NCBI GenBank assembly: GCA_944739405.2 | Contig: OX123205.2 | Location: 38,274,475-38,338,474, forward strand | Direction: 5' to 3' | Source of the DNA: Euclidia mi | Taxonomy: Eukaryota; Arthropoda; Insecta; Lepidoptera; Erebidae | DNA length: 64,000 nt | Shown here: positions 33,883 through 45,150 of the stretch, piece after piece | Layout of the letters: each line of letters starts with the position of its first letter | Position numbering within the stretch: the first letter of the stretch is position 1 | The notes under the pieces: model-generated | Seen by the model: only the letters and a program-made list of their open reading frames with translations | What the model was told of the DNA's origin: nothing | Database searches by the model: none | Made by a program: the position numbers and the translations under genes

Positions 33883-35472
33883 CACACATCAACAAAGTCT
33901 AGAGATATTTTATATTTCATCAAATATCTAAAAATCTATGAAGAATTTTCTGATACAGTAAATAGAAGAATCATAGATTATTTTAAGGTCTTTAATAAAA
34001 ATAAAAAACATTTCGTGTTTTTTTTGTTTTAAATAAAAAAAATATTTTTTTTAATCATCATGGAAAATTAGTATGATAACAACAAACATTTCTTCTTAAA
34101 AAACTATTAATTTTAATAAAAATGGAAAAAATCTTGTAAAATCTAATCATTAATAATCAGTGTTGCCACCTCTTACATTGATTACACATCGACATCGATT
34201 GTTAATAATTAAAATTAAATTGTCAATGTCTTGCTGCGGTATGAGGTCCCATGTCCTTTGCAAGTGTTCGTAAAGTTGTTGTTCAGTCGTCAAATTTGGT
34301 GGAAAATCTCTCAAAGCTTTTCGTTGTAACATGTCCCAGGCATGCTCGATAGGATTTAAGTCGGGCGACTGTGCAGGCCAATCCAAAACTTGAATATCGT
34401 GCTCTCGGAGAGCGGTCGATACCAGCCGCGCCGTATGGCAAGGAGCATTATCGTGCATGAGTAGAAATTCATGGCCTATTTGAGTTCTGTGTGGGACAAT
34501 AACGGGCTCTACTACCTCCTCGTGGTATTTTTGTGCAGTCATGCTGCCTTGGATCCAAACGAGTTGGGTTCGTCCGCCAAGACGAATTCCTGCCCACACC
34601 ATGATTGTCCCGCCTTGGTATGGGTGGACCTCCTGAGGGTGCCGTAGACGGCTAACTCTCCCTGGAGCTCTCCAAACGCGTGTTCTTCGTGAATCCGGGT
34701 GAAACCCAAACCGGGACTCATCGGTGAACAGCACCAAAGACCATTGTTCGTCACTCCATGGTAAATACTCCCGAGCCCACGAAAGCCGCCGACCGCGATT
34801 GCCACGTCGCAATGCTGGAACACGCAATGGTCTTCGAGCATGAAGATCAACTTCATGTAACCTTCTTCGCACGGTTTGGTCGCTTACCAGCAGCTGGTGG
34901 TCCTCCTGGAGCCTTTGCACTAGTTGCAGCGCTGTGATATTGGGTTGTCTTCTGGCGGTCATTTGGAGAAATCGATCCTGTCTCTGCGTAGTAACACGAT
35001 ATCTACCTGTGTGCTGTTCGGCCACATCTCCAGTACTGCGATAACGTGACCACAACCTTGATATCACATTTTGACTGGTATGTAGGGCCTCAGCAACGAC
35101 GCGTTGAATTGCACCATTTTCTAACATGCCCACGGCTCGTAACATTTCATCTCGACTCAAATGACGACGTGACATGACTTTTAAAGTTCGTACGTCACGT
35201 TAAATTAAAAAAGAAAAACAATTAAAAACCCTTTTCATTAATAATTATAATAAAACAGTTTTAACTTTCTTTAATGTAACGAATTACTAGCAAATTTGCC
35301 GCCATATTTTGTTTATTATTTTGTTTTTTTTCTTTCCATGTTCAAATTTTGAAAATAGAATAAAAGAGTTTTTAATCTGTATATAAACTTTTTGTGGAAA
35401 CTAACAAGGTTCTAAACTATAAACTCGTAAATAATTTAGGATTAAGATATCCCTAGACTTTGTTGATGTGTG
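33883..35472 (-). mobile_element. Tc1-like transposon, apparently complete
   Basis: 1590 bp, with TA on both sides (33881-33882 and 35473-35474). TIRs start CACACATCAACAAAGTCTAG (20 bp perfect), then about 9 bp with two mismatches. The target sequence is known from the uninterrupted family copy at 59870 ('aacctatttatttac'), which confirms the TA duplication. It encodes a single open transposase frame. Confidence 0.95.
34150..35175 (-). CDS. Tc1-like transposase, intact DD34E
   Basis: 341 residues, the usual length for Tc1 transposases, with no frameshift or stop. The N-terminal part (residues 1-110) has two HTH-type segments (MLRAVGML..VVAEALHTS and ALQLVQRLQEDH..VSDQTVRRRL) with GRYRVT at the AT-hook-like position between them. 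The catalytic triad is D152 (LFTDESRFGF), D242 (MHDNAPCHTA) and E277 (SPDLNPIEHAW), with 34 residues between the last two. It cuts and pastes the element at TA sites. The element has matching TIRs and a TA duplication, so it may be a recent, possibly active copy. Promoter not identified. Other forward-oriented small frames here are shadows. Confidence 0.95.
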   Translation of the reverse strand: MSRRHLSRDEMLRAVGMLENGAIQRVVAEALHTSQNVISRLWSRYRSTGDVAEQHTGRYRVTTQRQDRFLQMTARRQPNITALQLVQRLQEDHQLLVSDQTVRRRLHEVDLHARRPLRVPALRRGNRGRRLSWAREYLPWSDEQWSLVLFTDESRFGFHPDSRRTRVWRAPGRVSRLRHPQEVHPYQGGTIMVWAGIRLGGRTQLVWIQGSMTAQKYHEEVVEPVIVPHRTQIGHEFLLMHDNAPCHTARLVSTALREHDIQVLDWPAQSPDLNPIEHAWDMLQRKALRDFPPNLTTEQQLYEHLQRTWDLIPQQDIDNLILIINNRCRCVINVRGGNTDY

Positions 35473-35570
35473 TATTTAGTTACTTATTACAGTCGCACCT
35501 AACCTTAGGCAGCAGGCACTCGTGAGCTCGTGACTCGAGCAATGCCGCACAAATTTGACATCAGCTATCA

Positions 35571-36587
35571 TACATACATACATACATAGACTCGCGCCTG
35601 TTTCCCGGAGGGTTAGGCAGAGACTACGGAGCGCCAATTGCAACGATCCTGACATATCTCTCTTGCTTCATTCATTCCCATCAGATTCCTCATGCATGCT
35701 CTTCTGTTCAGGGTGCTTCTAACCTGTCCTGTTTGTAGGATGTCTCCAATCTGGTCAGAGAACGTCCGCCTAGGTCTTCCCCTTCGTCCTGTCCCTTCCA
35801 CACTTGCCTTATATATCTGCTTGGTCAGTCTTTCGTCATCCATCCTCTCCACGTGCCCAAACCATCTTAGCATACCTTTCTCGATGCTTGTCACTACATC
35901 TTCTTTTACCCCACAACACTCTCTTATCACATAATTCTTTACTCTGTCAGTCAAAGAAGCACCACACATACTTCGCAGTGCTCTCATTTCTACAGCATTT
36001 ATTCTACTTTCATGACTCTTCTGCCATACCCATTTATCACTACCATACATAAGAGTAGGTACTAATACCCCTCTATGGACAGCCAAACGTGCCTTTTTGG
36101 ACACGTTTTGGCTATTCATAAACGCCTTCAGAGCTCCATTCACTCTATTACCTGCATTAACTCTTCTTTTAATATCTTCTACATTCTTACCATCTCTTGT
36201 AAACAGCGTACCTAAATATACAAACTCATTCACTTGCTCCACTCGCTGTCCATCGATCATAACATTACAAGCCGTAACGCATTCCTTCTTTTTCAAAAAC
36301 CATAACTTTCGTTTTACTTACATTCACTTTCATTCCCTTCCTCTCTAACGCACCATGCATGATTGTTACCATCTCCTGCAACTCCTCCGCTGAAGACGCA
36401 AGTATAACCTGATCATCAGCATAAAGGAGGCATTTGACAAGTAACTCATTCATCCTTAATCCACAGTCACTATTTTTCAAATCTTGCAAACAACTGTCCA
36501 TGAAGAGGTTGAACAGCCACGGCGACGCTACACATCCCTGTCTAACACCTGTCTTGATGGTAACCAATCCGTGTACGACCCGTGTAC
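35571..36587 (-). mobile_element. 5'-truncated RTE-like LINE
   Basis: Bounded by an exact 14-bp TSD GACATCAGCTATCA (35557-35570 and 36588-36601). The 3' end on the minus strand finishes in a (TATG)n microsatellite, common for RTE-type LINEs. 1017 bp long. Confidence 0.9.
35613..36567 (-). pseudogene. RTE-like reverse transcriptase fragment
   Basis: Minus-strand frames 36567-36265 and 36296-35613 overlap and join after one frameshift near 36290. They carry motif B (TGVRQGCVASPWLFNLFMD), motif C (LLYADDQVILASS), then KVNVSKTKVMVF, YLGTLFTRDG, the MYGSDKWVW block, RWFGHVERM and GRRGRPRRTF. This is the palm-to-C-terminus part of an RT; endonuclease and motif A are lost by 5' truncation. Confidence 0.9.
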
Positions 36588-36949
36588 GACATCAGCTATC
36601 AAAATTATCATTCCAATGTGAAAAATGCCATTTGTAAAACTGTATATGTATAAAAACTACGTTCAAACGGAAGGTAGTTTTTATGCATAATTGCCGAAGT
36701 ATTTAAGAATTTTTGGAAATTGTTTAAAAATATTTAGACGCAACTCCGGTAACCAAAATCACTTTTAGGGGATTAAAACTAACTCCCTTAAGCCCCCTAC
36801 ACCACCAATACCCTCAAATTCAGGCGACTCGTTTCGAAACCCAACCCCATAGGCGCTCTCACAGATTACCTTCGTATATAGGAGGAGGCGCTCCTTAAGA
36901 GTTTTGACCCATAATTGCGTATAGTGATCAGTAAACTTTAACGTCAACC

Positions 36950-37884
36950 ATGTCACAGAAATCTTGTTGCGTGCCTGGTTGCAAAGTGACTACGAAGGAT
37001 GGTATGTATTTTCTTTTAGATTTGTGCAATTCAGCAATTTATACTATGCAGCGATTCCCGCTCAAATCAAATATTTTGTGTGCGTGAACATGGATGTTTG
37101 ACTTGGTCTGGCTGTTTCCATGTATACTATGTATGAATTTACAGAAAGAAAACTATATATAAGTATGTATATCCATTGTCTAGTACCCATAGTACAACCT
37201 CTGCTTAGTTTGGGACTCGAAGGTGTTGTGTGAATGTGGTAGAATATAATTATTATGGATTGTGACGAACATGTGGACGACCCTCATAAGGTAAACAGTA
37301 GGTATCGCCCACGCGTTGCCAACCCTTTAGGAAAGAAACTGATACTGTTGTGCTTTGGTATATACCTACTGGACAAGGAGTTCTATAACCCATATAGTTG
37401 GAACTTTAGTGATCTTAAGGTATGTGAATTAATCCCATTTTTGATGGCACGAGGTGCACTGCCAAGAAGTCCACTTATTTAGCAATAGCACCTCTCGCCA
37501 TATTAAAAAGACTCTTCAGAAAGCAGGCATAAAGAGATAAAACCTCCCCTCAGAGTTTATTTAAAGTCACATGTGAGCTCAGGTTCGCCAACAGTAATTC
37601 TGTGGTCTGATTAGGTTGATCACAATCTGTTATAATAAACAGAAACAGGATCATATTAATAAAAAACATGAATATCTTTCTTTTGTTTGGTCTGTAAGAG
37701 TTGAGAAAACATATCTGATTTTCATCAAATCAGAATGAACAAAAATAATTTAAATAGATTTTATGCAGACATATAAAAAATGTGATAAGAAGATACATTT
37801 TTTAAGACAAAAGTTATTAAAAAAAAAAATTAAATCTTTGTGGATGAGCAAGATGATTTTTTCTGTGCCTGAGTGTAATTTATG

Positions 37885-37916
<32 letters not shown>

Positions 37917-40900
37917 ATATGTTTGTCAGTTATCTGGTCACTATAGTACAGGCTCTGCCCAGTATGGGATCAGATGGTGAGTTGTTGCAGGGTATTATAT
38001 TAGCTATATAAATATATAATTTTCATATTGATAATATATATTACAAGTTTTTTATTCTTTTTTCTCAGGTGTTACTCTACACCGATTTCCAAACCCTAAA
38101 ACAAGTATTGAGAAATTCAGTATTTGGGTTTCAAGTATTGGTGGTAACATAGCTGCATTGGATGCTGATGTTGTCTTTCACAACAGAAGAGTCTGTGATA
38201 AACATTTTGAAGACATCCACAAGTATCCAAAGAATAGATTAAGCAGTATAGCAGTTCCACAACTGCATTTAATGTCAGGTACCTAACTATATTTAACTAA
38301 TGTATAATATGGGTTAAAATTTAATTAGTATCACCGCTAACACCATCTAGTATCATAAGCAGTGATCGGATAATTGGATGCATATTCACCACGGAAGAGA
38401 AAATGTTTTTTCTGTTCTGAGATATTCACCTAAAGTTCATTTTTGGCGCGGATATTATAGAAGCGGCTTCTTAAAACATATTTTTTAAAATATAAATCCC
38501 GGGATTCCAGAAAATTCGGTAATGTGAAACTACTCTGTAACATGGTGAGAAAACGACATCATTAACATGTAGTTTTTATTTAAAAAAAAAACTGGTTGCC
38601 GGGATTACATAATTATTAATGTGTATTTACTTAGTTAATTTTAAGCTCCCCTTCAATTTATAAGTATGTTGAGTGTAAGAGGAATGGTAGGCAGTGGGTG
38701 TTAATTAAGAAATATATATATAATATGTATCCTAAACTTTCAACTTAGTCGTTTATTACGATACTGTCAGTCAGAGTCAGTTGAGAGCGGGAGTTTGTTG
38801 GTGATGCTGTTGAAAGTTAATAATTATTAAGAGATTGAATGGTTTTTATTCTTCATTTGAGATAAATGTTTTGAAAATTGAAGAAAATTAAGAGGATTTT
38901 ATTATTTCAGAGCTTTTTTTGTACAAAAGTTAAAATAAGTAAATATACCTACACCCGATTTGATTCTATAATAAAAATACAAAATTTGTCGATTCCGAAA
39001 TCCCAGGAATTTTCGATATAAATTGTATTCCATATTAGCCAACACCTTACAATAAGTAAATATACCCACACCCGATTTGATTCTATAATAAAAAGAAACG
39101 AATTTTGTCGATTCCGAAATCCCAGGATTTTTTCAATATAAAAGTGTATTCCATAATAGCCAACACCTTAAAATATGTAAATAAACCCACACCCCATTTG
39201 ATTCTATAGTAAAAAAAACTAAATTTGTCAATTCCATAATCCCGGGATCTTTTGATTCAAAAGTGCATTCCATAATAGCCAACACCTCAACTTTAGGTAA
39301 ATATGCATCCGATTATCCGATCACTAATCATAAGTGTAGTATTTATAGTCATATATACATGGTAATGACAGCTAGTCAGCGTCATGATTCATGATAGCAG
39401 GGAATAAAAACAACTGTCTAGAGCATTTTGTGTTACATTAATTATTAGCTTACAACAATCTACAATCTTCTTAGATTAAAAATGAATACACACATTATTT
39501 TCGAAAAGTTGGATGACTTAGAAATATCAGTGGTCCTGAAAACCTCTGCACTGCAGTCTCACTGCTTTTTTTAAAAGATTTACAGACTGCAATATGTGAC
39601 ATGATTATATTGAATAATTTTAATTTGATATTACTTGTACATCAAACCTAGTATTTTTTGTTGCGGTTCAGTGGCAGACGAGCCAACGGCGCACTTGATG
39701 GTAAAGAGGTAAGTAACCGGGGCTCATACACATGAATTTGTTTCATTAGCATTGCAGATGCAATGCCAAAAAGCACACTCAAAGATGCAATGCCAAAAAA
39801 CCATTATACTGGCAGTTAAATAGAGTGGCCACGAGTTTTATTGCCCGTTCTTTCTCGTGGTTCTACCTATTGCATTGCGAAAGTGGCAGTAAATGTAAAT
39901 GTAGAATCATCTAGTAATCAATTCTAATTTTTGACGTTCAGAAGCGTCACTTTGTGGCCTAAATGAATAAATGATTTTGACTCTGACTTTGAATTGGGAT
40001 CAGGATGAGGACGGGGGAGGGAAGGGTGATTGGGCCTCCGGTGCTCTCACTCACCGAACGAAACATAGTTCAGATAACTGTTGTTTTAGTTTGGTATTCT
40101 GTGAGCGGGTAGTACTTGCCCGGTATGTTGAGTTATGGAATAAAAATCTATGTTTATGTGATATGTGCTTCTTTACAGAATTGTGTACTCTGGAAAAAGA
40201 AAGCAAACTGCAGAGTCTGCAGACCTGCTTGTATTTTTTTATGACCTCTTTAACAGCATCAATAGCAGCTACAGTCAAATAAGAGAGGGATTAATATACA
40301 GGAGTGCCATCACCGCATCTTCGCCCATCATAAGTTATGGAACTGTAGCATACTGTTACGAATTGAAAATAACGGCATCTATCAGTGCATGGGAGAACTA
40401 GATGAGATTAGATGTATCGGTTGTTTAAAGCTGTTCCATCTATCCTCTAATAGATGGCGTTGGTGTAAATAGAACAATTACACAAATCTAGAAACACGTT
40501 ACCAGAAATTTCGTGAGTCGTCTCGAAAAGGCTAGTTATGTGTTCCGGCCGGTATAAATACCGCGTAAACGCGCGACACAGATACAGTTTCAATTGAATA
40601 TCAGAGCGATAACCAAGAAGCGAAGGAAGAAAGTCGGAAGTGTTTAGTGGAGTGGAAAAGTGTTTGAAATAAGTGTGTTTTTATTAGTGTTGAGAAATAA
40701 GTGTGTATAGTGTTTGTGTTAGTAAATAAAGTACAGTTTAGTGGCATAGTGAGTTTTAATTTATCGTCGATTCCCAGCTCGTAACAATACCGATATTAAA
40801 ATCCATGAAATTTATGAATGCCAATAATTAAGGAGTAGTACCGTCTCTCGCCAGCTGGATAAAAACTATAGAAAATGTTAAATGTATTTACATTCCAAAG

Positions 40901-43900
40901 GTGTTAATAGAAAACATTTTTGGGGCAATTCGAGCTCATGGATGTTCCGAATAAATAAATGATTGTAAATACATAGTAATTGTTTTATTCCTAAAAATGT
41001 AGATTCTCTACGTGCTACGGCGCTTAACTGAGCTAAGTGTTTTTTTAAGAGTTTAATTACAAAAGTTGTATCTGAGTAATAAACATGATTTTTTACCATT
41101 AGAAAGCTAATACGATGTAGAATAACTTACAATTAAAAAAAAAGTAGGATGATGAAGGGGACTATTTTTCGAGACATTTTAAAATTCTTGTAAAAATGAT
41201 GAAAACATACCACATTTGCATAAAATACCTTTTTATTCTAAGTTTATGGCATATTTTTTTTCTTAAAATATTACTTTATTGGCCCGGCCTATTTATTTCA
41301 CTTTGATAGGACATTCAGTTTAAAAGTAATAACAATTTATTTAAATAGGGTTAGCAGCTGCAACTAAAAATTAAAAAATATGCATAAAAAATGGATGTTT
41401 TTTTGACAAATTTTCCGTCGATGTAATTGTGTTTAGTTTCAATGTTTTTGATATGTGCACTTTATAAAGAGCTGTATATTGCTGCCAGCCACTTTGGCGT
41501 ACATCGTCACGCCATCGCCACCTAGCCTGGAGGGCGTCCTAAACTACGTTTACCAAGGCACGGTTTCCACTCATGGAACATGACAACTCCAACGGTTATC
41601 GGTTCTGCGACAAATGTGTCTTCATTGACAATTTAGAATTTGAAAAAAATATTTTGGTTTTTCAGAGGTACGAAATCTCCACAGGGTCGCTAACGTTGAG
41701 ACATTGTAAATATGACACGAGTCTCTTATTGTGACGAAGTTCAGGGTTTTATATAACGGCTTAGCGGACTTCTGATAGGAGTCTTTTGGTGTCTACTCTC
41801 TTCACTAGCCAATCGGTGTCCAAGTTTTTTGTTTGTTTTTTTCCTTCTAATGATGTATTTATTTTTTATATTTCTAGCATACGACCTACCTAAAACGTGC
41901 ATGGACGTGGCTAAGTTTGCCCACTGGCGCTTTTGCTACTTTCTGTTAAGCATAACTCGTGACTCGTAATCTTTAAAGGTGGTTAATCATAGAATATAGC
42001 TATTCCTTTGAGTTGCGGAGCGCAGACAGGCAGTCGCTCTGTGGAAAAGCTAATATTTAATCAAATCTGGTTAGACAAGAAATCGAACCCCCGGTTTTAA
42101 CTGGAGGTGATCTTTTATCTATTCTTCACGCTAGGAGGGTGATCTTTGGAAGTGCAATGCTTGGAAATCTGTTACCTGTTACGGAGTTTAAAATGTAAAT
42201 GATAAATAACGTGTTTTCCGTTGTTGCAGATCGTTTTCGAAAACAGCCTTCGAATGAGGAAACGCCGCCAGAGACTGAAACAACAGACCACGTTGTCGAA
42301 GAAACATCCACACTTGAAGAGGCCACGATTGAAACCGCCATCGAAGAAGATACCTCTGCGAACATTATTATACAGGACACTGGTAAGCACTGTGGCAATA
42401 TACACTGTACACTATTTATCTTCCAAATACTGTCACTATGGTGGACGGTGAAAGATAGATATACAGAAACATCTCAAGATCGCCCTAAAGAAAAGAAATC
42501 AAGAGCTCTATAATCTATCTCACCAAGCTTTAATATACTTTTTATTAGTTTCCATAGTCTAACTCTGCTGAGCGGAAACTTACAAGTAGTGGAAACTTTG
42601 CTATATAGTAAACATCAAAATTTCACTTCGACAGTTGCAATATGCGGGCAAATTCTTAGTGAGTAGTTTGTTTCAGAAACATCAAGTGTAAACAGAGAAG
42701 ATTCAACAGTGGAGTTTGTTGAAGACTCAGATGATGATGTGTCCATGAGTGACAAGTGTGATGACCATGACGACGACGTTAGGCCTGACGCTGAACACCT
42801 CCACATAGAACAACGTAAGTGCTTACACTATTCAGTTGTCCTCTCTTCGTTGATTCCTAGAATAACACTAATATGCTGTGCCCACAGGGTCCATATCTGA
42901 TAAATACAAGATTGCTCTAAGTAATCATTATGTAGCACCATTAAAGAAAGCAATAAAGTATTAAGAGTCAAACTTTCTCCGCACCTTGATCAGAACATAT
43001 TTTTCTTTCGTCCTTCCCTCTGTGTGAATGTTAGATTGACTTTCTTTGTAATGAACATGCCTTATAATACGAATCTTTATAATTCCATAAGTAATTTACT
43101 CGCACAATTTTATTAACTTAATGTTTTAGCCGAACCCACAGCAAATGAGAAAAACAAAAATTATTGGCAGCGTCAACTGAGCTACATTCTGCACAACACT
43201 CAGTTCTGTGGTATATGTTTGTGTACTGAGGACAATATGAACACGGTCAACGATACTTTAGAGATCTTTGTGGGAGGAAGAAGTCATAGCAAAACAGTCT
43301 TGGAGATCCTAGATGTAGTGTTTAAGGAGGTTAGTGTGTATATAATTTGCTCACGTGTTAACCATTTCTCTAAAATACCGGATTATGAGATTTGTGTTTT
43401 CTCTTTCAGAATGATGAAATCCTATCCAATTCACAAATATGTAACGGTTGTACAAAGAATCTTATTCAATCATACATGTTTATACAACGAGCAAAAGAAA
43501 CTTCGAGAATGCTTAGTTGTCATCTTAATGATCTGTATAATAAGTCTTGTTACATACGAAATAACATTTTGCACGATGAAAAGCAACCTAAAAATGTACT
43601 CATTACATTAGAAAATTATGATGACAAACATCATTTGTATAATCCAGTACATATTGCACCAGCGAAGAAATCTGAAGTCATTTCGAATAAAGAAGCAGAA
43701 GAAACTGTGATGCAGATACCAAAATATAAATGTTCAATATGCAATCTCTTTCTAACTTCATTTAACACATGGAGGCTACACGAAAGAAGTGCGCATAGAG
43801 ACAAGAAGCATAAAGTAGACCCTAACAGACTTAGGCAGGTTAGGAAGATATGCAAGCTCTGTCGTCGAGTGATACAGATTGGTGGATTAGCTGAACACAT

Positions 43901-44267
43901 GACAAAGTATCACAAACATTCTATGACCCGCTCACCTCGTAATATAGCTATTGTCTCAGGCGGCGATTTAAACACTCATACAATAGAGAAACCTAGTAAT
44001 AAAGATGGCAAATGTTTAACTTGCTTGAAGAATTACAAAGAAGAAGAACTAGAGCAACAACCGTGCAGGTTCTGTTGTGCCAAATGCGCTGAAGCCTCTT
44101 GTCTTCATTACAAATACTTAAGTTGGTATAGAGAACAAATCTCGAAGGGTGTGCTGCGAGCTAAATGTTTACACTGTGAATATGTTTGTAAATCAGAAGA
44201 GGCCTTGCTGAAACATGTCAACAGGTGGCACGTAAAATACCTCTCTAAAATTACCATCAAAAGTTAA
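36950..44267 (+). CDS. THAP-ZAD-C2H2 zinc finger protein (gene 2, short form)
   Basis: Six exons: 36950-37001, 38069-38278, 42230-42382, 42677-42814, 43130-43329, 43410-44267. Phases 1,1,1,1,0 agree at every junction and give 536 aa. Residues 1-85: THAP (CCVPGC, W of FSIWV, VCDKHF, AVPQLH). 88-184: acidic, Glu/Asp/Thr-rich linker. 211-290: ZAD with C211/C214 (FCGIC) and C262/C265 (ICNGC), a dimerisation domain common in insect zinc finger factors. C2H2 fingers at about 359-380, 399-419 and 504-525, plus a Cys-rich block at 453-482. Likely a nuclear DNA-binding regulator. Exon 38069 also accepts the 30497-30578 exon in the same phase, giving a 656-aa form with two THAP domains. Alternatively the ZAD part could start at ATG 42199, which reads into exon 42230 in frame. 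Confidence 0.65.
37040..37255 (+). repeat. Dispersed LINE/SINE 3'-end family (copy 2)
   Basis: Matches the reverse complement of 3550-3735, with 'gtctagtacccatagtaca' at about 37177-37195. Lies in the first intron of the short form of gene 2. A diverged copy follows at 37915-37985. Confidence 0.65.
37887..37912. repeat. (TA)n microsatellite
   Basis: About 12 TA units next to the diverged LINE/SINE tail at 37915. Confidence 0.8.
38360..39326. mobile_element. hAT-like element with internal 119-bp tandem repeats
   Basis: Ends CAGTGATCGGATAATTGGAT and, inverted, TAGTGATCGGATAATCGGAT; 8-bp TSD ATCATAAG (38352-38359 and 39327-39334). Inside, three units of about 119 bp (from about 38938, 39057 and 39176) share CCCGATTTGATTCTATA and 'atagccaacacct'. 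967 bp, no transposase. It sits in the large intron of gene 2, about 80 bp after the THAP exon. Confidence 0.9.
39690..39993 (+). mobile_element. Jockey-like LINE 3' end
   Basis: Non-coding tail with 'tttctcgtggttctac' and 'tttgacgttcagaagcgtca', ending in AATAAATGATTTTGACTCTG, the usual 3' terminus of this LINE family. It is followed (39995-40140) by a repeat also present at 45590-45720 ('ctctcactc.ccgaacgaaac'). Confidence 0.65.
40160..40955 (+). pseudogene. P-element/THAP9-like transposase remnant
   Basis: Frame 40165-40330 reads KRKQTAESADLLVFFYDLFN and NSSYSQIREGLIYRSAIT. After a frameshift the sequence continues to AHHKLWNCS, then across a solo LTR (40354-40786) to PILKSMKFMNANN, a stop, PSLASWIKTIENV and IENIFGAIRAHG. 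The last motif and the order of blocks match the C-terminal half of P-element/THAP9 transposases. Stops, a frameshift, and missing linker sequence before IENIF show it is dead. It lies in the gene 2 intron downstream of the THAP exons, in the same orientation. Confidence 0.7.
40354..40786 (+). mobile_element. Solo LTR
   Basis: Starts TGTTACGA and ends TCGTAACA, a perfect terminal inversion, with a 4-bp TSD ATAC (40350-40353 and 40787-40790). Contains a TATA-like GGTATAAATACCGCG (about 40550) and AATAAAGT near 40724. 433 bp with no internal domain, so it arose by LTR-LTR recombination. It splits the P-like transposase remnant. Confidence 0.9.
40956..42229. other. Intron sequence with LINE debris
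   Basis: No exon found. At about 41500-41640 is an RTE-like fragment (minus strand), and at 41985-42140 a diverged copy of the LINE-tail block seen in the large inverted duplication ('gtggaaaagctaatattt', 'atctggttagac'). Confidence 0.5.
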
Positions 44268-44278
44268 ATTTCTAATTA

Positions 44279-44284
44279 AATAAA
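44279..44284 (+). promoter_or_regulatory. Polyadenylation signal of gene 2
   Basis: AATAAA 12 bp after the stop codon at 44265-44267. Confidence 0.6.
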
Positions 44285-44514
44285 AGTTTAAAAATAATGT
44301 AGTGTTTTAATGCTATTCTTATTTGTCATTTACTAAATTACTATAGCTCGTTATAGTAAGTATGGTAAAATAAAAGCTCTTTAGTGCTGGAATCTCAAGT
44401 GCTGTACCTCTAATACCGAAGGGCTATTTTGCCGAGTATTGTATGTATTTAGAGAACTGTTCATTCTTGGGCGCAGCTTAGTCATGTTCATATTCTTTCT
44501 TATTCATATTTTTA

Positions 44515-45150
44515 CAAACTTTTTTTTTTTTGTGTCGGGTTGGAAAATCCTCATGGAGTCCCTCCACCCTGGGGGGAATGACGAAGGGGACTGTTAGACT
44601 CTTACTGACTAAAAACCAACCCGTGATCCTCATGTACCCATGTGTCGGAGGGTAGGGTTTCACCGAAGCATTCCTCGCTACCCCACGACGGGTATTAGCC
44701 CGCCAGATGGTCAGGCGGGCCCCGAACGAAACTCCCTTGGCGGCGGATGAAAGTGTTGGGCTCCGCCGCCAAAACACCCAGCGGCCGCAGAGGATAGGGA
44801 GGACGGCAACGCAATACCGCATCTCCTCTTCCTCTGCGGCCCCACCGTGACGCAACAATGGTGCGCCCCCATTTGGTCGCGGGAGATAGAGCGCGCGGCA
44901 GCGCAACACAGACACGCCTCTCCTCCCGCGACCGCACCCGACTGCGAGGGTCAGACAGAACTGTCCCCCGCACCCGCACTTTGGACGCGTCCTACGCAGG
45001 CTTCACTCAAGCCTACGTGGAGCGTCCCCTCCTGGGATCCCGCTTAGCTTCACCTTGGGTGTACCTCAGACCCACGGTTACTGAGCCCTCCCCCACCACG
45101 ACAAGGTGGAGATCCCACGGGGGGGATATTTTATTTTTACAACCTTCTTT
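44515..45150. mobile_element. GC-rich LINE-associated sequence
   Basis: Starts at a T-tract, then 'gtgtcgggttggaaaatcct' and 'catggagtccctcc', followed by about 500 bp far richer in GC than the rest of the window. The first 170 bp recur at 45895-46070. Probably the untranslated part of a lepidopteran non-LTR retrotransposon. Open frames here reflect GC composition and are not supported. Confidence 0.55.

Larger units (their letters stand above)
33625..36845 (+). mobile_element. ~620-bp MITE family, copy B (doubly interrupted)
   Basis: Pieces 33625-33882, 35473-35570 and 36588-36845 line up in order with 59605-60225. The gaps are a Tc1-like element (33883-35472) and a LINE fragment (35571-36587). 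The right end GTTTCGAAACCCAACCCC stops about 105 bp before the ATG at 36950 of gene 2. Confidence 0.9.

Noticed and set aside
38938..39294. Satellite or array of regulatory repeats
   Set aside because: The three 119-bp units lie wholly inside a TSD-flanked hAT-like element and are best explained as part of it.
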